A DNA stretch of 64,000 bases, from NCBI GenBank assembly GCA_933228895.1, contig OW121857.1:76379672-76443671 (forward strand), given 5' to 3'. This document shows, piece by piece, positions 1 through 10,849 of this stretch (positions are counted from its first letter, which is position 1; every line of letters starts with the position of its first letter). Origin of the DNA: Platycnemis pennipes (taxonomy: Eukaryota > Arthropoda > Insecta > Odonata > Platycnemididae). Both the position numbers and the translations under genes were made by a program. The notes below the pieces were generated by a model, which ran no database searches, had not been told where the DNA came from, and was given only the letters and a program-made list of their open reading frames with translations.

Positions 1-953
1 ATTATTGTCGTCAGGAGACATATACATATGTTTCAATGGTGAAATATTGTAAATAACTAATAAAAAGTATTGCCAACGTTTACATTAATTAATTATTTGC
101 TATTCTTCTTTTGTATTTGCTTTTCCTACACTCACATGCCTTACTATTTCACTTAACCTAACGAAAGACAAATATTTTCTTTTCTGGGGATGGAGATTTA
201 ATATTCCAGAGTTTTGCACAAGTCTAATGGTGCTAAAATAATTTTTATCTAACTTTACATGTGCCAGTACAAGTTAAAGTACCTATACATGCGAAATATA
301 TTTTCTATGTATATTTCTTCTATAAATTGACTACACTGCATTGACAATATTTTTTCAATACGATCTCGAATTATTGATCCAAGCTGAATCATTTCGCTCA
401 GAGGGAATCCCAATCTTAATTGATAAAATATATAACCCTTTCATAGATGCTGATCCATCTCGTCTCTCTACGACTGCCCGAGAACTTTCCCTTCCATTTC
501 CCTTCTTCGATTTTTCCATTTCCTTATCCTCCATCATTTCCTCCATGTAAACACTCGCTATCTGCTTCATTTCACTCAATATCTGTGATACTTACATTAA
601 CTTTGGTTTGCAAAAATTTTCTTCCTCATGAATCATAAATAAGACTTAACGCTTAATATCTAAGTAAACACCCAGCAATATGTATATCGCTCACTAACAA
701 CATTTCTAAAGCAAAAGACGGTACCATATCATTAAGCTTTAGATATGAAATCCACCAAATATTGGAAACGATCCACTAATTATGTTAAGACAAAAAATGT
801 TCGCACTTGAATTATAATGTAAATCATTGAAATCGGCCTCTGCAATAACACGTAACTGGTGGAAATTTACAGTTTTTATTTCGTCTCGGATGTGTTTCTG
901 TCTTACGATTAAGTTAGGTACGTCTTACGACGTAAGGTAGGTTAGATGGGTGA
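1..953. other. AT-rich stretch without a recognised gene
   Basis: No gene or repeat is recognised. Around 450-640 the plus strand is pyrimidine-rich and gives two short open frames on opposite strands (minus 355-579, 74 codons; plus 341-550), which looks like a composition effect. The last 60 bases may be badly decayed upstream sequence of the retrotransposon that becomes readable at 954. Confidence 0.6.
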
Positions 954-1403
954 TATTGCTTAACTAGTGGTATTATAATATACTTTTCACTAGCTAGACC
1001 CCACCATGAGTATGTTGCCAGTGTATGGGATCCGAATGAATTAGGTTTGTTCAGGGAACTACATAGAATGCAGCGTAGAGCAGCGAGGTTCGTTAAAGGG
1101 TGTAACAATAGGTTTATTAGTGTTTCAAAAATAATACAAGAATTAGGGTGGGAATCATTATCAGAGCGTAGGTTTAAGTACAGATTAAATCTCTTACAGA
1201 AATTTAAATCGGATAGCTTTACTGAAGATGTTAGGCATATATTAAAAACACCAGCGTATTATGCTAGATTAGACCGTATAAATAATATTAGAGAGATAGA
1301 TTGTCGTACTGATAGATTCAAAATTACATTTTTCCCGCGTTCTATAAGAGAACAGAATAGGCAGTATAGCAATGGGATAGGTAGGGGAAATATTTTAGAG
1401 TAG
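954..1403 (+). pseudogene. RT C-terminal (thumb/connection) fragment of NLR-1
   Basis: The frame is open from 954 (stop at 951) to the stop after 1400, about 149 codons with no upstream start, so this is a truncated tail of a larger polyprotein. The diagnostic run is LARPHHEYVASVWDP, followed about 10 residues later by RMQRRAARFVKG. That is the L-V-R-P-x-L-E-Y-A-S-x-V-W-D-P ... V-Q-R-R-A-A-R-F pattern found just C-terminal to the RT palm in CR1, L2 and Jockey-type elements. The end, YYARLDRINNIREIDCRTDR then FFPRSIREQN, matches the usual last segment (R-x-R-T-x-x-F-x-x-x-F-F-P-R-x-I-x-x-W/Q-N). The catalytic palm and the endonuclease are absent. It is the least damaged NLR-1 C-terminus in the window and has no internal stop, but it cannot be functional alone. 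Confidence 0.75.
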
Positions 1404-1510
1404 TCCGTAGTGCATGATGCATGCATTAACAAACAATCCCTTAATTACTATGTAGATACTAACATATAACAAATTGCTACGCTTGACTTCGTGGAACCGC
1501 ATATTGGTAA

Positions 1511-1706
1511 CGTAAAGAATTCACCTAGTAAAATTCCACAACTCTTATTAAATCCGACCTAGGTTTCGACTTAACAGTCATTATCAAGGTCTTGACTTGA
1601 TAATGTCTAACTTGATAATGGTATAACTTGATAATGACTGTATAAGTCGAAACCTAGGTCGGTTTTAATAAAAGTTGTGGAATTTTACTAAGTGAATTCA
1701 TTTACG
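1511..1706. mobile_element. Foldback element A with hammerhead-like core (Penelope-type terminal repeat?)
   Basis: The outer arms 1511-1588 and 1627-1706 are near-perfect inverted repeats; both carry GAATTC at their outer part (1517-1522 and 1694-1699) and differ at only a few positions. The centre and right arm hold three spaced copies of CTTGATAATG. Reading the right arm, TTGATAA (1628-1634) is followed by GACT-gtata-AGTC (a 4-bp stem, 1636-1648), GAAA (1649-1652) and CCTAGG. This is the order box-stem-GAAA seen in hammerhead ribozymes, with two changes in the first box (expected CTGANGA). The left arm holds the same motif in reverse. It is inserted in the 3'UTR of an NLR-1 copy. It could alternatively be an ordinary foldback MITE. 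Confidence 0.6.
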
Positions 1707-1850
1707 TCGTAGTTACTAACAATCTAGTTGCCTGAGATCCTATTGTAGCATGTTTGCATGTAATTGTGCATGCTTGGTGATCTTCACCCCCTTCCACACA
1801 CCTTCGCGGTGGCATGCACGGTATCCCGTAGATGTAGATGAATATCATTT

Positions 1851-2810
1851 AAGCTAATTACTAAGACTTCTGCGGCTGCAACATGGAGTTTTATGGTCAT
1901 GCGCCACTCAGTTATTCGCGTAAAACGACTGGCAAGGTGCAGAAAGAAGTAGTGGCGTGATGCAGGGGCGTGGCCCCAATCTGGCGGCAAGGAGTAGCGT
2001 GTCTTCCTTCGCTAAATAAAGGGAGGAAGGGAAAGAAAGTGTGCGCACGGGTTGGGAATGGATGAGAACGAAGTGGGATGGGGGTTTGGTGCGGAATCCG
2101 TTGGAGTTTTGGGGAAGGCAATGCGGCGAAACCCTCGAACTGATCGCCCTGTTGAGAAAGTAAGCGGAATGATCGAGACAACACATGGAGCTGTATTCTT
2201 TTCTGTAGCCAATCGGGAAGTGTAGACTTGGCAATCACGTTTGATAATTTATCGATGATAGAAAAAAAATAATCAAGTAGTTTCCTATTATTTTTTAAAT
2301 GCCTTGATCGAAAATCTACAACCTTTGGAGTACGTATTTCAATCCGTTCGATTTTAAAATAATGTATTTTTCCTCATCAGTTAAAAAGTGAAAAAATCAA
2401 CGGCGCGTAAAATGTGACGGCAAACCTTTGCATGGCGGTAAATCATACGTGAAAAGTGACACTATTTCCTCTACCTGCCACTAGATGCTGCTACGGACGC
2501 TTCCAGGCAGACGGTGCACTCCTTTAAAGCATATTTACTATTATCGGAGGTATATTAATCAGTTAACAAGTTATGATTAATAGTTGTTTATTTATTTTAC
2601 ATTATGAATGCAGTTGATTCATTTAAAAACAGTAAGTATTCATTTTACTAAACATACCGTGAAATTCGACCGTCGCCGCGCGAACTTCACGCCTTGCTTC
2701 GCAGTAGCAGAGGACTGCGCGATCAGGATGCCCTTGAGCCTACAACACGACCAATAATACCATGTTTAACAGAGGAGACGTTTTTAACTTTGATAGATTT
2801 CATAGGCTAT
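1851..2810. other. No supported gene; GC-richer block at 1900-2240
   Basis: Three overlapping minus-strand frames in 1908-2238 (up to 108 codons in two frames) are open together with a third. That pattern fits compositional bias, not coding. No recognisable domain is seen. The rest is AT-rich with no repeat I could match elsewhere in the window. Confidence 0.5.
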
Positions 2811-3320
2811 TCATCATCATCATCATTAGTCATCAATCCACACATTGGTTTGATGCAGCTCTCCACTGAGTTCTTCCATCGGCTAATCTCTTCATATTTG
2901 CGTATTCCTTCTCTTTAACATTCTTCATCACTTGTTTCATATATCTAACACGAGGCCTTCCTTTGCCATTCTTCCCATCCACTTGTCTTCATCAGGCCAT
3001 CGTGTCTTAAGTTATGGCCGATTAAGTTATCCCGTCTTCTTCTTAGAGTCTTCAGCATGCTTCTCTTTTCTCCAACTCTTCTAAGACTTCTTCGTTCGTA
3101 ACTCGGTCGATCCATCTTATCTTCATCATTCTTCCGTAGCACCACATTTCGAATACTTCCACCCTTTTCATTTCTGCTGCTGTCATCATCCATGCCACAC
3201 TGGCGTAGAGAAACATGTCCCAGATGTACATCCTCATGAATTGTATCCTTATTTCTACGCTTGTATTTCCAGATTAAAGTAGGTTCTTTCTTTGGTAGAA
3301 TGCCCTCTTTATAATAGGCT
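2811..3320 (-). mobile_element. NLR-2 retrotransposon 3' end, decayed RT
   Basis: On the minus strand the 3' end is the (ATG)n tract at 2811-2825, preceded by the family's terminal motif (sense AGCTGC.TCAAACCAAT...). Upstream are RT-tail sequences in two frames. The first (3237 to 3052) contains MRMYIWDMFLYASVAWMMTA and FEMWCYGRMMKIRWIDRVTN; after a frameshift, LRRRRDNLIGHNLRHDGLMK follows within 3193-2945. These are the typical Y-G-S-E-A-W / F-E-M-W-C-Y-R-R-M-x-K-I-x-W-x-D-R-x-x-N and L-I-G-H-x-L-R-H-D blocks found C-terminal to the RT domain in insect endonuclease-RT elements. No endonuclease or catalytic palm is present. Internal stops and at least one frameshift mean a dead copy. Confidence 0.75.
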
Positions 3321-4464
3321 ATTATTAATACATATTCACTAGAGTTGAGGGGTTCTGAAATACAATGGTAAGTTCAGGAGACGAATATTTCCTATATCTC
3401 GCAACGTAAACTATATTTATGTTACGCCAGTATGAAGGCAGCGGACCCCCCCCCCATTTCTGAACTTTTTCAAGTGGTCATAAAATTAACATTTAATTCT
3501 GTAGTAAAATGGGATTTCTCAATCCAAACGTTTTTGCGTAAAATGAATACATTCATGGTAGGGCACGATTCACAATTAATGAATTCTCTTTTGTTTGATG
3601 AAGGAAACTACATTATTCTGGTTCGTCACTTTCGGTTGAAAGTTAACAAGTCATGGAATGGTAACAATGAACTTGAGTTTTAGGGGCTCCAACGGCTAAC
3701 CTTATATTGCACCATTTAACATAAACTTCTATAACTAGACGAATACAGCGTCCGTGATCGAGATTAGATTTTAACTTGCGTCTATTGCATTGCCAGGCCG
3801 GGGCGTTACATACCTGGCTATCAAGGCCTGCTTATTCATGATGGCATTTGTAAACTAAAAGTGATCCAAATTCAAATGCATATTTAATGAGTTTTCAAAT
3901 GATTCCGTTCATAATATTTGTTTCAGTACAAACATTTGTCTTGGAGGGTACTCAAATAATATGGAGAATATGTATTTGTTTTTTCATCACATTCCATCAT
4001 CTGATTGATTGCTTTGATTCTGTTCCTCCACTTTCTCCATGCCAAACTTTCATATTAGCATATCGATCGCATGTTTTGGAATACACATTTTGATTTCTGA
4101 GTACATTTCTTTACCATACACATTCCTACGTGAGATTGAGTCCACTGGATTCATAAAACTACCATATAGGACAGCTGAAGTTTTAGCAAATTTTTTTTCG
4201 TGGGCATTCTGAAATGGATAAATGAAGGTTATCATGCCAGTGATTTCTTTCCGAGGAGGGTTTCAGGGGCATCATTCTACGGCCACAAGCATCAAAGTGT
4301 TTAACCCTACAATCGCTTTCGTTGGCGACGTTAGAACTCAAATTAATTCCAACTTTGAGTGAAATTCACAGTTAAGGTCCAACTCCCTTCTTTCGGCCCC
4401 CACCGCTTTTTCAGAGAGATTTTCCCCCCAGAAGATCAAACAGTTCGGATTCTTACGAGACGTG
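3321..4464. other. No recognised gene
   Basis: An 83-codon plus frame (3432-3683) begins next to a run of nine C bases and has no recognisable domain, ribosome-context or splice evidence. A 68-codon frame at 3887-4093 is hydrophobic but AT-driven. Nothing else is recognised. Confidence 0.5.
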
Positions 4465-4575
4465 TCCAGAAGACTCTGGGATTCCAGCCAGGGTCCTCCG
4501 AACGTTGCCGTTCTGGTTTAGGTCCGTTACCCAAAGCTCTATGCACTAGGCCAGAAATTCGACCATTTCCGAGCA
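4465..4575 (-). repeat. tRNA-like (SINE head) sequence
   Basis: Read on the minus strand, TGGCCTAGTGCATAGAGC resembles a polymerase III A box and GGCTGGAATCCC resembles a B box, with a spacing longer than in a true tRNA. No acceptor stem pairing or CCA-type end is evident. This is compatible with the head of a tRNA-derived SINE. It does not clearly share the body of the main SINE family in this window. Confidence 0.4.
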
Positions 4576-5369
4576 CATAATACATACATAAATCCGTTAT
4601 TAATGAATTCCAGGCACAATAGCCACGAATATATTACAATGGCATTAAAACCTAAACGTCAAGTATTGCTAACCCGCCGCAACCATGATCCTAGGGCTCA
4701 TCATAGAATATATTACGTTTCTTATAGATACATTAGTACATAAGAAACAGCTGCAGGGGCTTCTTAAAAAGCATTATCACTAATAGTGATAAATGAAATA
4801 TACCTAAATTTGAATATAAAATAATATGCAACTGAATAAATGATTGCTAATAAAGGCCTAATTCCCTAACCAACGGACACAGTACTCTGCCTTGAATATT
4901 CTACATATTGTATTCCCATTGGTAATTATAATGAAGTAGTCCCAGAAATTGAACGAAAGTCATAATTGTGGAAAGCCAGCTATAAACAGTTTCTTCATGG
5001 AAAAAACAACGCAATGCTCATAGTCTATTTTAAACTCAATATGAATAAAATATTAACTATTGAGCATACAAAACCCAATGTCATTAAATCTCAACTAGTG
5101 CAAAATTTCCATAAATATTCCGTATTCGTAGATACGCGTTAGGATGGAAAGATATAAATAATTCAACATTAAACGAAATATCAATAATATTAAGCAATAT
5201 ATTTTAGCAATGTTAAGAACGAAATGAAACAGAAATCTGTCGGAAAATTTCGCATGATATTCACAGGGAGGTTTCCCCAAATTGTGATGAATAGATCACG
5301 GCAATTGCCACCTCAACTTCGATAAAACCACGATCATTCCTTTCCCCCATGTCTCTGTGTTTCACATCT
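4576..5369. other. AT-rich, nothing recognised
   Basis: No reading frame above about 61 codons and no repeat matching other parts of the window were found. Confidence 0.5.
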
Positions 5370-6135
5370 CTGTGATGTGACTACCCTGTCCCACAATGTC
5401 CTATGTCTCCTTTTGTACCACATCTCCGCCCTGATGCGACTTCCTCTCCCCTGCTCTCCCTATCCCTTCTCCGCGTCATGTCCCGTTCTCCTTTGCCCCA
5501 AACCCCTAAAACCGTCCCTTAACCCTTTTCCTCGAGGCACAAATCCTCAATTTTCGCCATTGATCTCCCCCGCATAACTCTGCCAGCCCCACCATCTCGC
5601 GCACTCATCAATTTCCTCGCTATTCCGCCTCAAAACTGGACTTACTCTTGCTAATCCCGCCCCTTTTTCCCCTCTCGCACAGATATATCCCTGGTCCTTC
5701 CCCTTTCTCGAACCCTTCAGGCCCTTACAGCATCAAACCTCCTTCCCATTCCTGCCACACCCTTTCGACAAAACCTCGTTCTCTCCTCAGGCCCCTTCTC
5801 CATCTCCCCGGAGCGCGAATTTATATATATCACTGCATTTGAGCAATTTTTCTTAGCCGGTTCTCATGCGGATTACATTTCGAGCGGCTCCAGAAAGTTC
5901 TTTTTCCTTCAGACCGCCTCAACTCCCTCTCAAGGCCTGCCTTTTTCACCTCCATCATTTTCCGCCTCGCTCAACCCCTTTCCAACCACCCCAGACTCCT
6001 TCCCCTATCTCATACCATCCCGCTCCCCTCACCTCCTTCACTTTGCTATACACAATCCCCACGCTTCCGAACTGTAACCCCTACCCCACTTTTTTCTCTT
6101 CTTTCCCCATCTTTCTCTCTCGCGTTGAATAATGG
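5370..6135. repeat. Polypyrimidine-rich tract (CT-rich plus strand)
   Basis: About 760 bases are strongly biased to C and T on the plus strand, with runs such as CCCTTCTCC and CTCCCTTCC. Three successive plus-strand open frames (5377-5577, 5648-5842, 5866-6132) are rich in P, S, F and L, as expected from translating pyrimidines, and have no domain. Similar tracts occur at about 8.9-9.7, 17.2, 25.6, 38.9, 53.4 and 61.7 kb, and on the opposite strand (purine-rich plus) at 14.8-15.7, 26.0-26.3 and 36.9-37.4 kb. Confidence 0.7.
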
Positions 6136-6417
6136 ACCTTCCGTTTGAATTTCCCGTTTTTTAACGGCCAGTGACGTGTTTTTAAAGAAGTCTGGCTTAA
6201 CGCATAATTTTTCATTCATAGCGTTGCGACTCGGCGCCTTACATTTTTTAACGTTTTGACGGATCCCGTTGAATTAATTATGCTATGGTCTTATAGTCTA
6301 CGGGTCTAATTTTAAAAAAGAAATTCTGAGAAATTAAATATGGTCACACCTGTCTTTGTTTTTATTCAAAGTTCGGACTGACGGAAAATGTGGCTGAAAT
6401 TATTTTATTATTAGTTT

Positions 6418-6472
6418 TCTGCGGGTGAAGGTTGGTCTAAGTGGACATAAAATTATTCACACCACCCGTATA
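6418..6472 (-). mobile_element. Short remnant of the NLR-3 3' terminus
   Basis: TTCTGCGGGTGAAGGTTGGT and the following TAAGTGGACATAAAATTATT match the left ends of the NLR-3 copies at 19.86 and 58.61 kb (TTCTACCGGTGAAGGTAGGT, then AAATGGACATTTAATTCTTC). Only about 55 bases are left and no coding part remains. Confidence 0.6.
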
Positions 6473-8445
6473 TATCACAAAATTCCCATCTTCTACACCT
6501 CACTCTAGCTTGCATGATTATATCCTAACTACACTGCAAAAGCTCTTCAATATTGCTCTATGAATGAACTATGGTGAGAATTGGCTAAGAGTGAGCAAGA
6601 GTGCACGTTTAAGAACTATAAAATTTCCATATCATGATAACCACAATCAAAGAATAAGTAATGAATACTTTTATCTTAACAGAATATATATCTTGCGGTT
6701 TTATATTTTGATATTTTTTCCTAACGCAATAATGTTGAACGTGGACTTTAACCTCAGCTTGATTATTTTTCGGGTTATTTTATTTTACTATAGCGTACAT
6801 TCACATTTAACACTTAAGCATAGAGTAAATAAGGCACAAATGTTTCGTTATTAATAACTTAAAAACAAGTGCATTTTATGTGCACTTTTTCTTACAAAGA
6901 TATGAATGAGACAATTAAAAATAAAAGCTTAACATACACGTGAATGCATATTAAGATTAAAATATGCAAGAAAGCTAATAGGTAGACAGAGGCGACAAAG
7001 GGTGATCCACTCACTAAAATAGGTAGTCTATGAAGGCAAAGACTTGTCCTACTCTGTCATTAATCAATGCACCAAGGTGATGTATACCGATTAGTTTACG
7101 AGCTAACTGCCTATTGTGTGTATACCTTCTCTTAATCATGAATATTTAGATATGTAAAATTATACTTAAAATCATTACGGAGGCTGTTATAAAACTCCCT
7201 AAAAGAGATTCTTTCCACAATACTTCTATGAACGGGGGGACAAATGGAAATTATGTTAGCTTAACTTCATTAGCACAGTATTATGCTAAAGGATATTATG
7301 AAATTACATTCAATCTGAAATCTTCAAGGAAATGCGGTTAAATTTCAAGCTGCATAACTTGTTTCTAACCATTAGGCAAGCAAATTTGGGTCGTAAATAT
7401 TGTTAAACAATTATCAAGGTAATCAATAGGGAATATGATCTGCGCAATGTATAGCTGTCATTCGCAAAACCGTTAAGCATAAAACAAACTTGTGCAAAAA
7501 ATGACGAGCAAGTGGCATCGTACTGATGTCAAATAACCATTGTAATTTATTTGCATGGAGTTGTTACAGCCAATAGATTTTCATTTTTTCCAGCAATGCT
7601 ATTGGTGGACAATATGAAACGTATATTCGCGCACAGTCATTTTTAGAATGCACCTATTCAAAGATATCAAATACATCCGAAAAGCCTGCAAATAATACAA
7701 AGGAGGCTAAATTATTATTTATTCGTCGTTCGTGTAATAGATTCCGATTATAAACGACTGCAACTAAAAATAAGTTTTTTGACAATACAAAGGAGTTTGC
7801 AACATTTTCAAAGCTCTTTCATAGAAGAGGTATTTTACAATTTCAACAAAATATTATGCTAAGCACAGCAAGAGAGAGTAAATGGCCAATATTCTGGGGG
7901 AACTATTCTATTCCGTCATTTTCACTGAACCATTAATAGATTCTCCAACAAAATGACCAGTTAAATTTTTGTTGATTAAAGATTTCCTGGACCAGCAAGG
8001 CTTGAAATACCCTAATTTACCTTTTCTGGTTACATTTACATTTCTGGCAGGACAAAGGATATTTCAGGACTGGATTTCCCCAAGACTTGACTGAAAAATA
8101 GCTAACGAGAAACAATATAAAAACAACTATTTCATAAACTGTCTCAGGGATATGGTAATGTTTCTGAGCCGGTACGATTGGAAGCTATCTAAGGAATTGT
8201 AATTTCATGGAGAAATATGCATGTTAGTTTTGTTCTCGGCCGATATAGTTAACCTTTCTTCCATAAACCATATTTCGAATTATTCCTCTCTTGCACAATG
8301 TCATATCGTCAGAGTATTGCTACACTCCCGTTCTTTTCCATATAACTTTCTACGTCTTATTTTTCTACATATTTCTATTAACTTTCTGCATTTTATTTCT
8401 TTTCTACATATTTTATTAACGTTCTACATCATTCTAATGTATGTC
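6473..8445. other. Long AT-rich stretch, nothing recognised
   Basis: Several frames (e.g. plus 6564-6854, 96 codons; plus 8221-8520) are hydrophobic, AT-rich and domain-free. I see no repeat shared with the rest of the window and no RNA gene. A short oddity is TTCTACATATTT-type repeats at 8360-8430. Confidence 0.5.
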
Positions 8446-8513
8446 ATACCCTGCGAACCACCGCGAGGGTGTGTGGCAGGGGGTGAAGGTCACCAAACAT
8501 GCACTACTGATGT
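8446..8513 (-). mobile_element. NLR-1 3' terminal motif only
   Basis: ATACCCTGCGAACCACCGCG and then TGTGTGGCAGGGGGTGAAGG are the reverse complement of the NLR-1 3' end. No RT sequence can be read upstream (towards higher coordinates), so this is a very short 5'-truncated copy or a badly decayed one. Confidence 0.7.
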
Positions 8514-8819
8514 GAACTAGACTACTACATGGAAACATGCTGGATAATAGGGTCAAATGCAGCTAGATGGTTAGTATCTACACAGTAGATATTAAAGAGA
8601 TTGGTTGATAATACATGCATCATGAAATACAGACTTTTCCAATAATAACTCAACTTTCTATCCCTTACTACTACTATTCCCTACTATTTAAGCGTTTAAT
8701 TGGTGTATCGGAATCGTGGGTGACCATCGTCAGGTTGGTCCTTCCATCAATCGGGAAGAACGAGAAATTCCCAAACGAACCCTTAATTTTTACACTCGCG
8801 CCCGGAGCATGACCCACAT

Positions 8820-9700
8820 GACCCGGGAGAGCAGTGGAGATCGGGCGTCCAAGGGGTGAGGGACAAGGTGGAAGACGAGGTCAAGGCAAAACTACCCCAC
8901 GCCTCCCAGAACGCAGGGCAGCCGATGTTTGGCCTCTCCACCTTCTAATCACGGTCTCCCCAAATAACTTACACCCTTCCCTACCCGCCGGCACATACAT
9001 CCTGCCGCTCGGCACAGTCTCTTCCCCTTCTGGTCAAACACGACTCGCCGGCAGCCCCCCTCAAACTCAGCCACCGACTCCCACGTGTTCTCCCGCCCGG
9101 GGAGCGAACTGCTTTCCATCCTCCACGACAATCATCCCCCACCCTGGGCGCACCTAAACAGAAAAAAAATTGAAACTCACCCCCTACCCCAGGCCCCACT
9201 TCCGAACTAGTTCCTCCCACCCCTAGCGCCCCCCTACCCTCAGGTTTCAACCAATATAACTCACCTCCCTCTCTCCTACACCACTTTCCCGCCCTCGCTG
9301 CCTATCTACCGGGCGTTTCCAAACACCAACACTTATCCAACATCAAGAGGGGCCCTAATTGCGAATCTGTTGCTAGTAATTAGGTTATTCATGAGATCTT
9401 AGCGTCCTCTTTGGATCTCCTGGCAACCTAACCCCCTCACGCTCCCCTTTCCGTCTCCTCAACCCTCCGCAGTAAGGCCGTCTTCTTCCCATTATTCCTC
9501 TCCCTTCTCCCGTCCCTGTTCCTTCTTACCCCTTCTCCTTATCCTCCTTAAACGCCTCACCTCTCCTCTCTCCCTCAATTCCTCCTCTTCCAAAAGTCCA
9601 CCAAATGCGTTCATTATCCCTAATCTTGCTTCCATCACCCAGGCTAGTACGCTGCGACCCGTTTTCATCAGCGATGAGAACAATGTATCCCTCCGTCTAA
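8820..9700. repeat. C/T-rich, GC-elevated low-complexity tract
   Basis: The plus strand is rich in CCC, CCTCC and CTCCC. Overlapping open frames on both strands (plus 8834-9157, 107 codons; minus 8949-9131 and 8981-9250; minus 9492-9683) are rich in P, T, S or G, R, E respectively and reflect composition. No domain is seen. Confidence 0.55.
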
Positions 9701-10168
9701 CAATCCTATATTTAGGTGCTTCGAGGAACCGTTATTTTAGCACAAGGAATGAAAAAAATTGTTTCTTCGACAATGTCCCATCTATTCGTATGTTATGCTC
9801 CCCTGGGAGCCATTATTTTTGCAAAAGGAAAGAACAAGAATAGTTTCTCAGAAAATATCTAATCTATTGCAGGCTATGATAGTGCTCCAAAACAGAAACA
9901 AGTCTTTGGAAATAATTGAACGAAATTAAATGTCTTCTTCCATGGTATTTTTGCGCTAACATTTGTCGATCGACTCAAAAACATTTATGAGTTCTGCCCA
10001 ATGACATAACAACGCTTGTGGATACCCTGGGCAGGATTTCGAGTGGGAGGCCAAATTATAAGCGACTCAAACTAAATATTTACAACTCGTAGAATTTCCA
10101 ATTTGTACATTTGCAATAGAAACAAACATATGTTACTATAATTACGTGTATATATAGTCATATATGGT
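9701..10168. other. Nothing recognised
   Basis: AT-rich and without shared repeats or coding evidence. Confidence 0.5.
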
Positions 10169-10735
10169 CCATCATCATCATCATTGGTCAACAATCCTAG
10201 GATTGGTTTGACGCAGCTTTCCACTCAATTCTTTTATCGACCAACCTTTTTATTGTGACGTAATTCTTCTCTTTTACATCCCTCACAACCTGTTCCATGT
10301 ATCTCATATGAGGCCTGCTTTTACCAATCTACCCGTTCACTTTTCCGTCGACGATTGTCTTCATTAGGCCAACGTGTCTCAAGATATGGCCGATTAAGTT
10401 GTCCCTTCTTCTTTTTTAGATTTGTCAGCAGACTACTCTTTTCTCCCACTCTTCTTAGGACATCCTCGTTGCTTATTCGGTCGATCCATTTAATCTTCAT
10501 TATTCTCTTGTAGCACCACATTTCGAATGGTTCCACCCTTTTCTTCTCCGCTGCTATCATCTTCCATGCCTCACTGCCGTAAAGAAACATGCTCCAGATG
10601 TATGTTCTGATGAATTGTTTCCTTGCTTCTACGCTTGTATTTCCAACTGTAAGTAGATTCTTCTTTTGATGGAATGTCCTCTTTGCCTCGGCTATTCTAT
10701 TTACTTGCTTCGTCCATCTTTGGTTGAAGCAAGAA
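10169..10735 (-). mobile_element. NLR-2 retrotransposon 3' end (best-preserved NLR-2 coding piece)
   Basis: The minus-strand 3' end is the (ATG)n tract at 10169-10183 next to the terminal motif AGCTGCGTCAAACCAATCCT. The sense order upstream is an R-L-A-x-R-R-I-E-W type C-terminus, G-R-P-R-M-R-Y region, G-H-I-L-R-H-D region, then the RT-adjacent blocks. One long frame continues past 10735 into the inverted duplication. The copy is 5'-truncated: no catalytic palm and no endonuclease. Confidence 0.8.
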
Positions 10736-10773
10736 AGAAATAGTATGTAGAATATCCCAAGCAAAGAGGGCAT
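10321..10773 (-). pseudogene. RT-tail reading frame of NLR-2 (150 codons)
   Basis: The frame contains RWTKQVNRIAEAKRTFHQKK, then VGNTSVEARKQFIRTYIWSM, FLYGSEAWKMIAAEKKRVEP, FEMWCYKRIMKIKWIDRISN and EDVLRRVGEK. These are the blocks that follow the RT domain in insect endonuclease-RT (RTE/I-like) elements: the first resembles the A-F-x-K-x-K pre-helix and the Y-G-S-E-A-W block is characteristic. After KKKKGQL the frame slips, because the continuing L-x-R-H-x-x-x-x-E-x-I block is only readable in another frame towards 10340. The first roughly 20 codons (10773-10716) lie at or beyond the junction with the inverted duplication and are probably chance. It is non-functional. Confidence 0.75.
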
Positions 10774-10843
10774 TCTATCAAAAGAAGAATCAACTTACAG
10801 CTGGAAATACAAGCGTAGAAGTAAGGAAACAATTCATCAGAAC
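10604..10843. repeat. Inverted duplication of an NLR-2 segment
   Basis: The plus strand 10760-10843 (AGCAAAGAGGGCATTCTATC ... GGAAACAATTCATCAGAAC) is a close reverse complement of 10604-10690 within the NLR-2 copy, with a handful of mismatches and a roughly 70-base spacer. The duplicated piece encodes the block ...NLLTVGNTSVEARKQFIR. It can be a fold-back made during target-primed reverse transcription (twin priming) or a later rearrangement. Confidence 0.75.
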
Positions 10844-10849
10844 TTAACA

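Larger units (their letters stand above)
954..1850 (+). mobile_element. NLR-1 (CR1/Jockey-like) non-LTR retrotransposon 3' end
   Basis: This is the 5'-truncated 3' end of a non-LTR retrotransposon. It has an RT C-terminal reading frame (954-1403), a 3' untranslated region and the family's terminal motif at about 1766-1846 (GGTGATCTTCACCCC..., then CACACACC, CGCGGTGGC, and GATGTAGATG at the very end). The same terminal motif recurs at seven other places in the window, which defines the family. The 3'UTR is interrupted by the foldback element at 1511-1706; the text on either side resembles the continuous 3'UTR of the copy at 36.7 kb (AACAATCCCTTAATTACTA is shared with small changes). Assignment to a CR1/Jockey-type clade is from the protein pattern only. 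Confidence 0.75.

Noticed and set aside
1908..2238. Two overlapping 108-codon minus-strand frames
   Set aside because: Three frames of the same stretch are open together and no domain is visible; compositional effect is the simpler reading.
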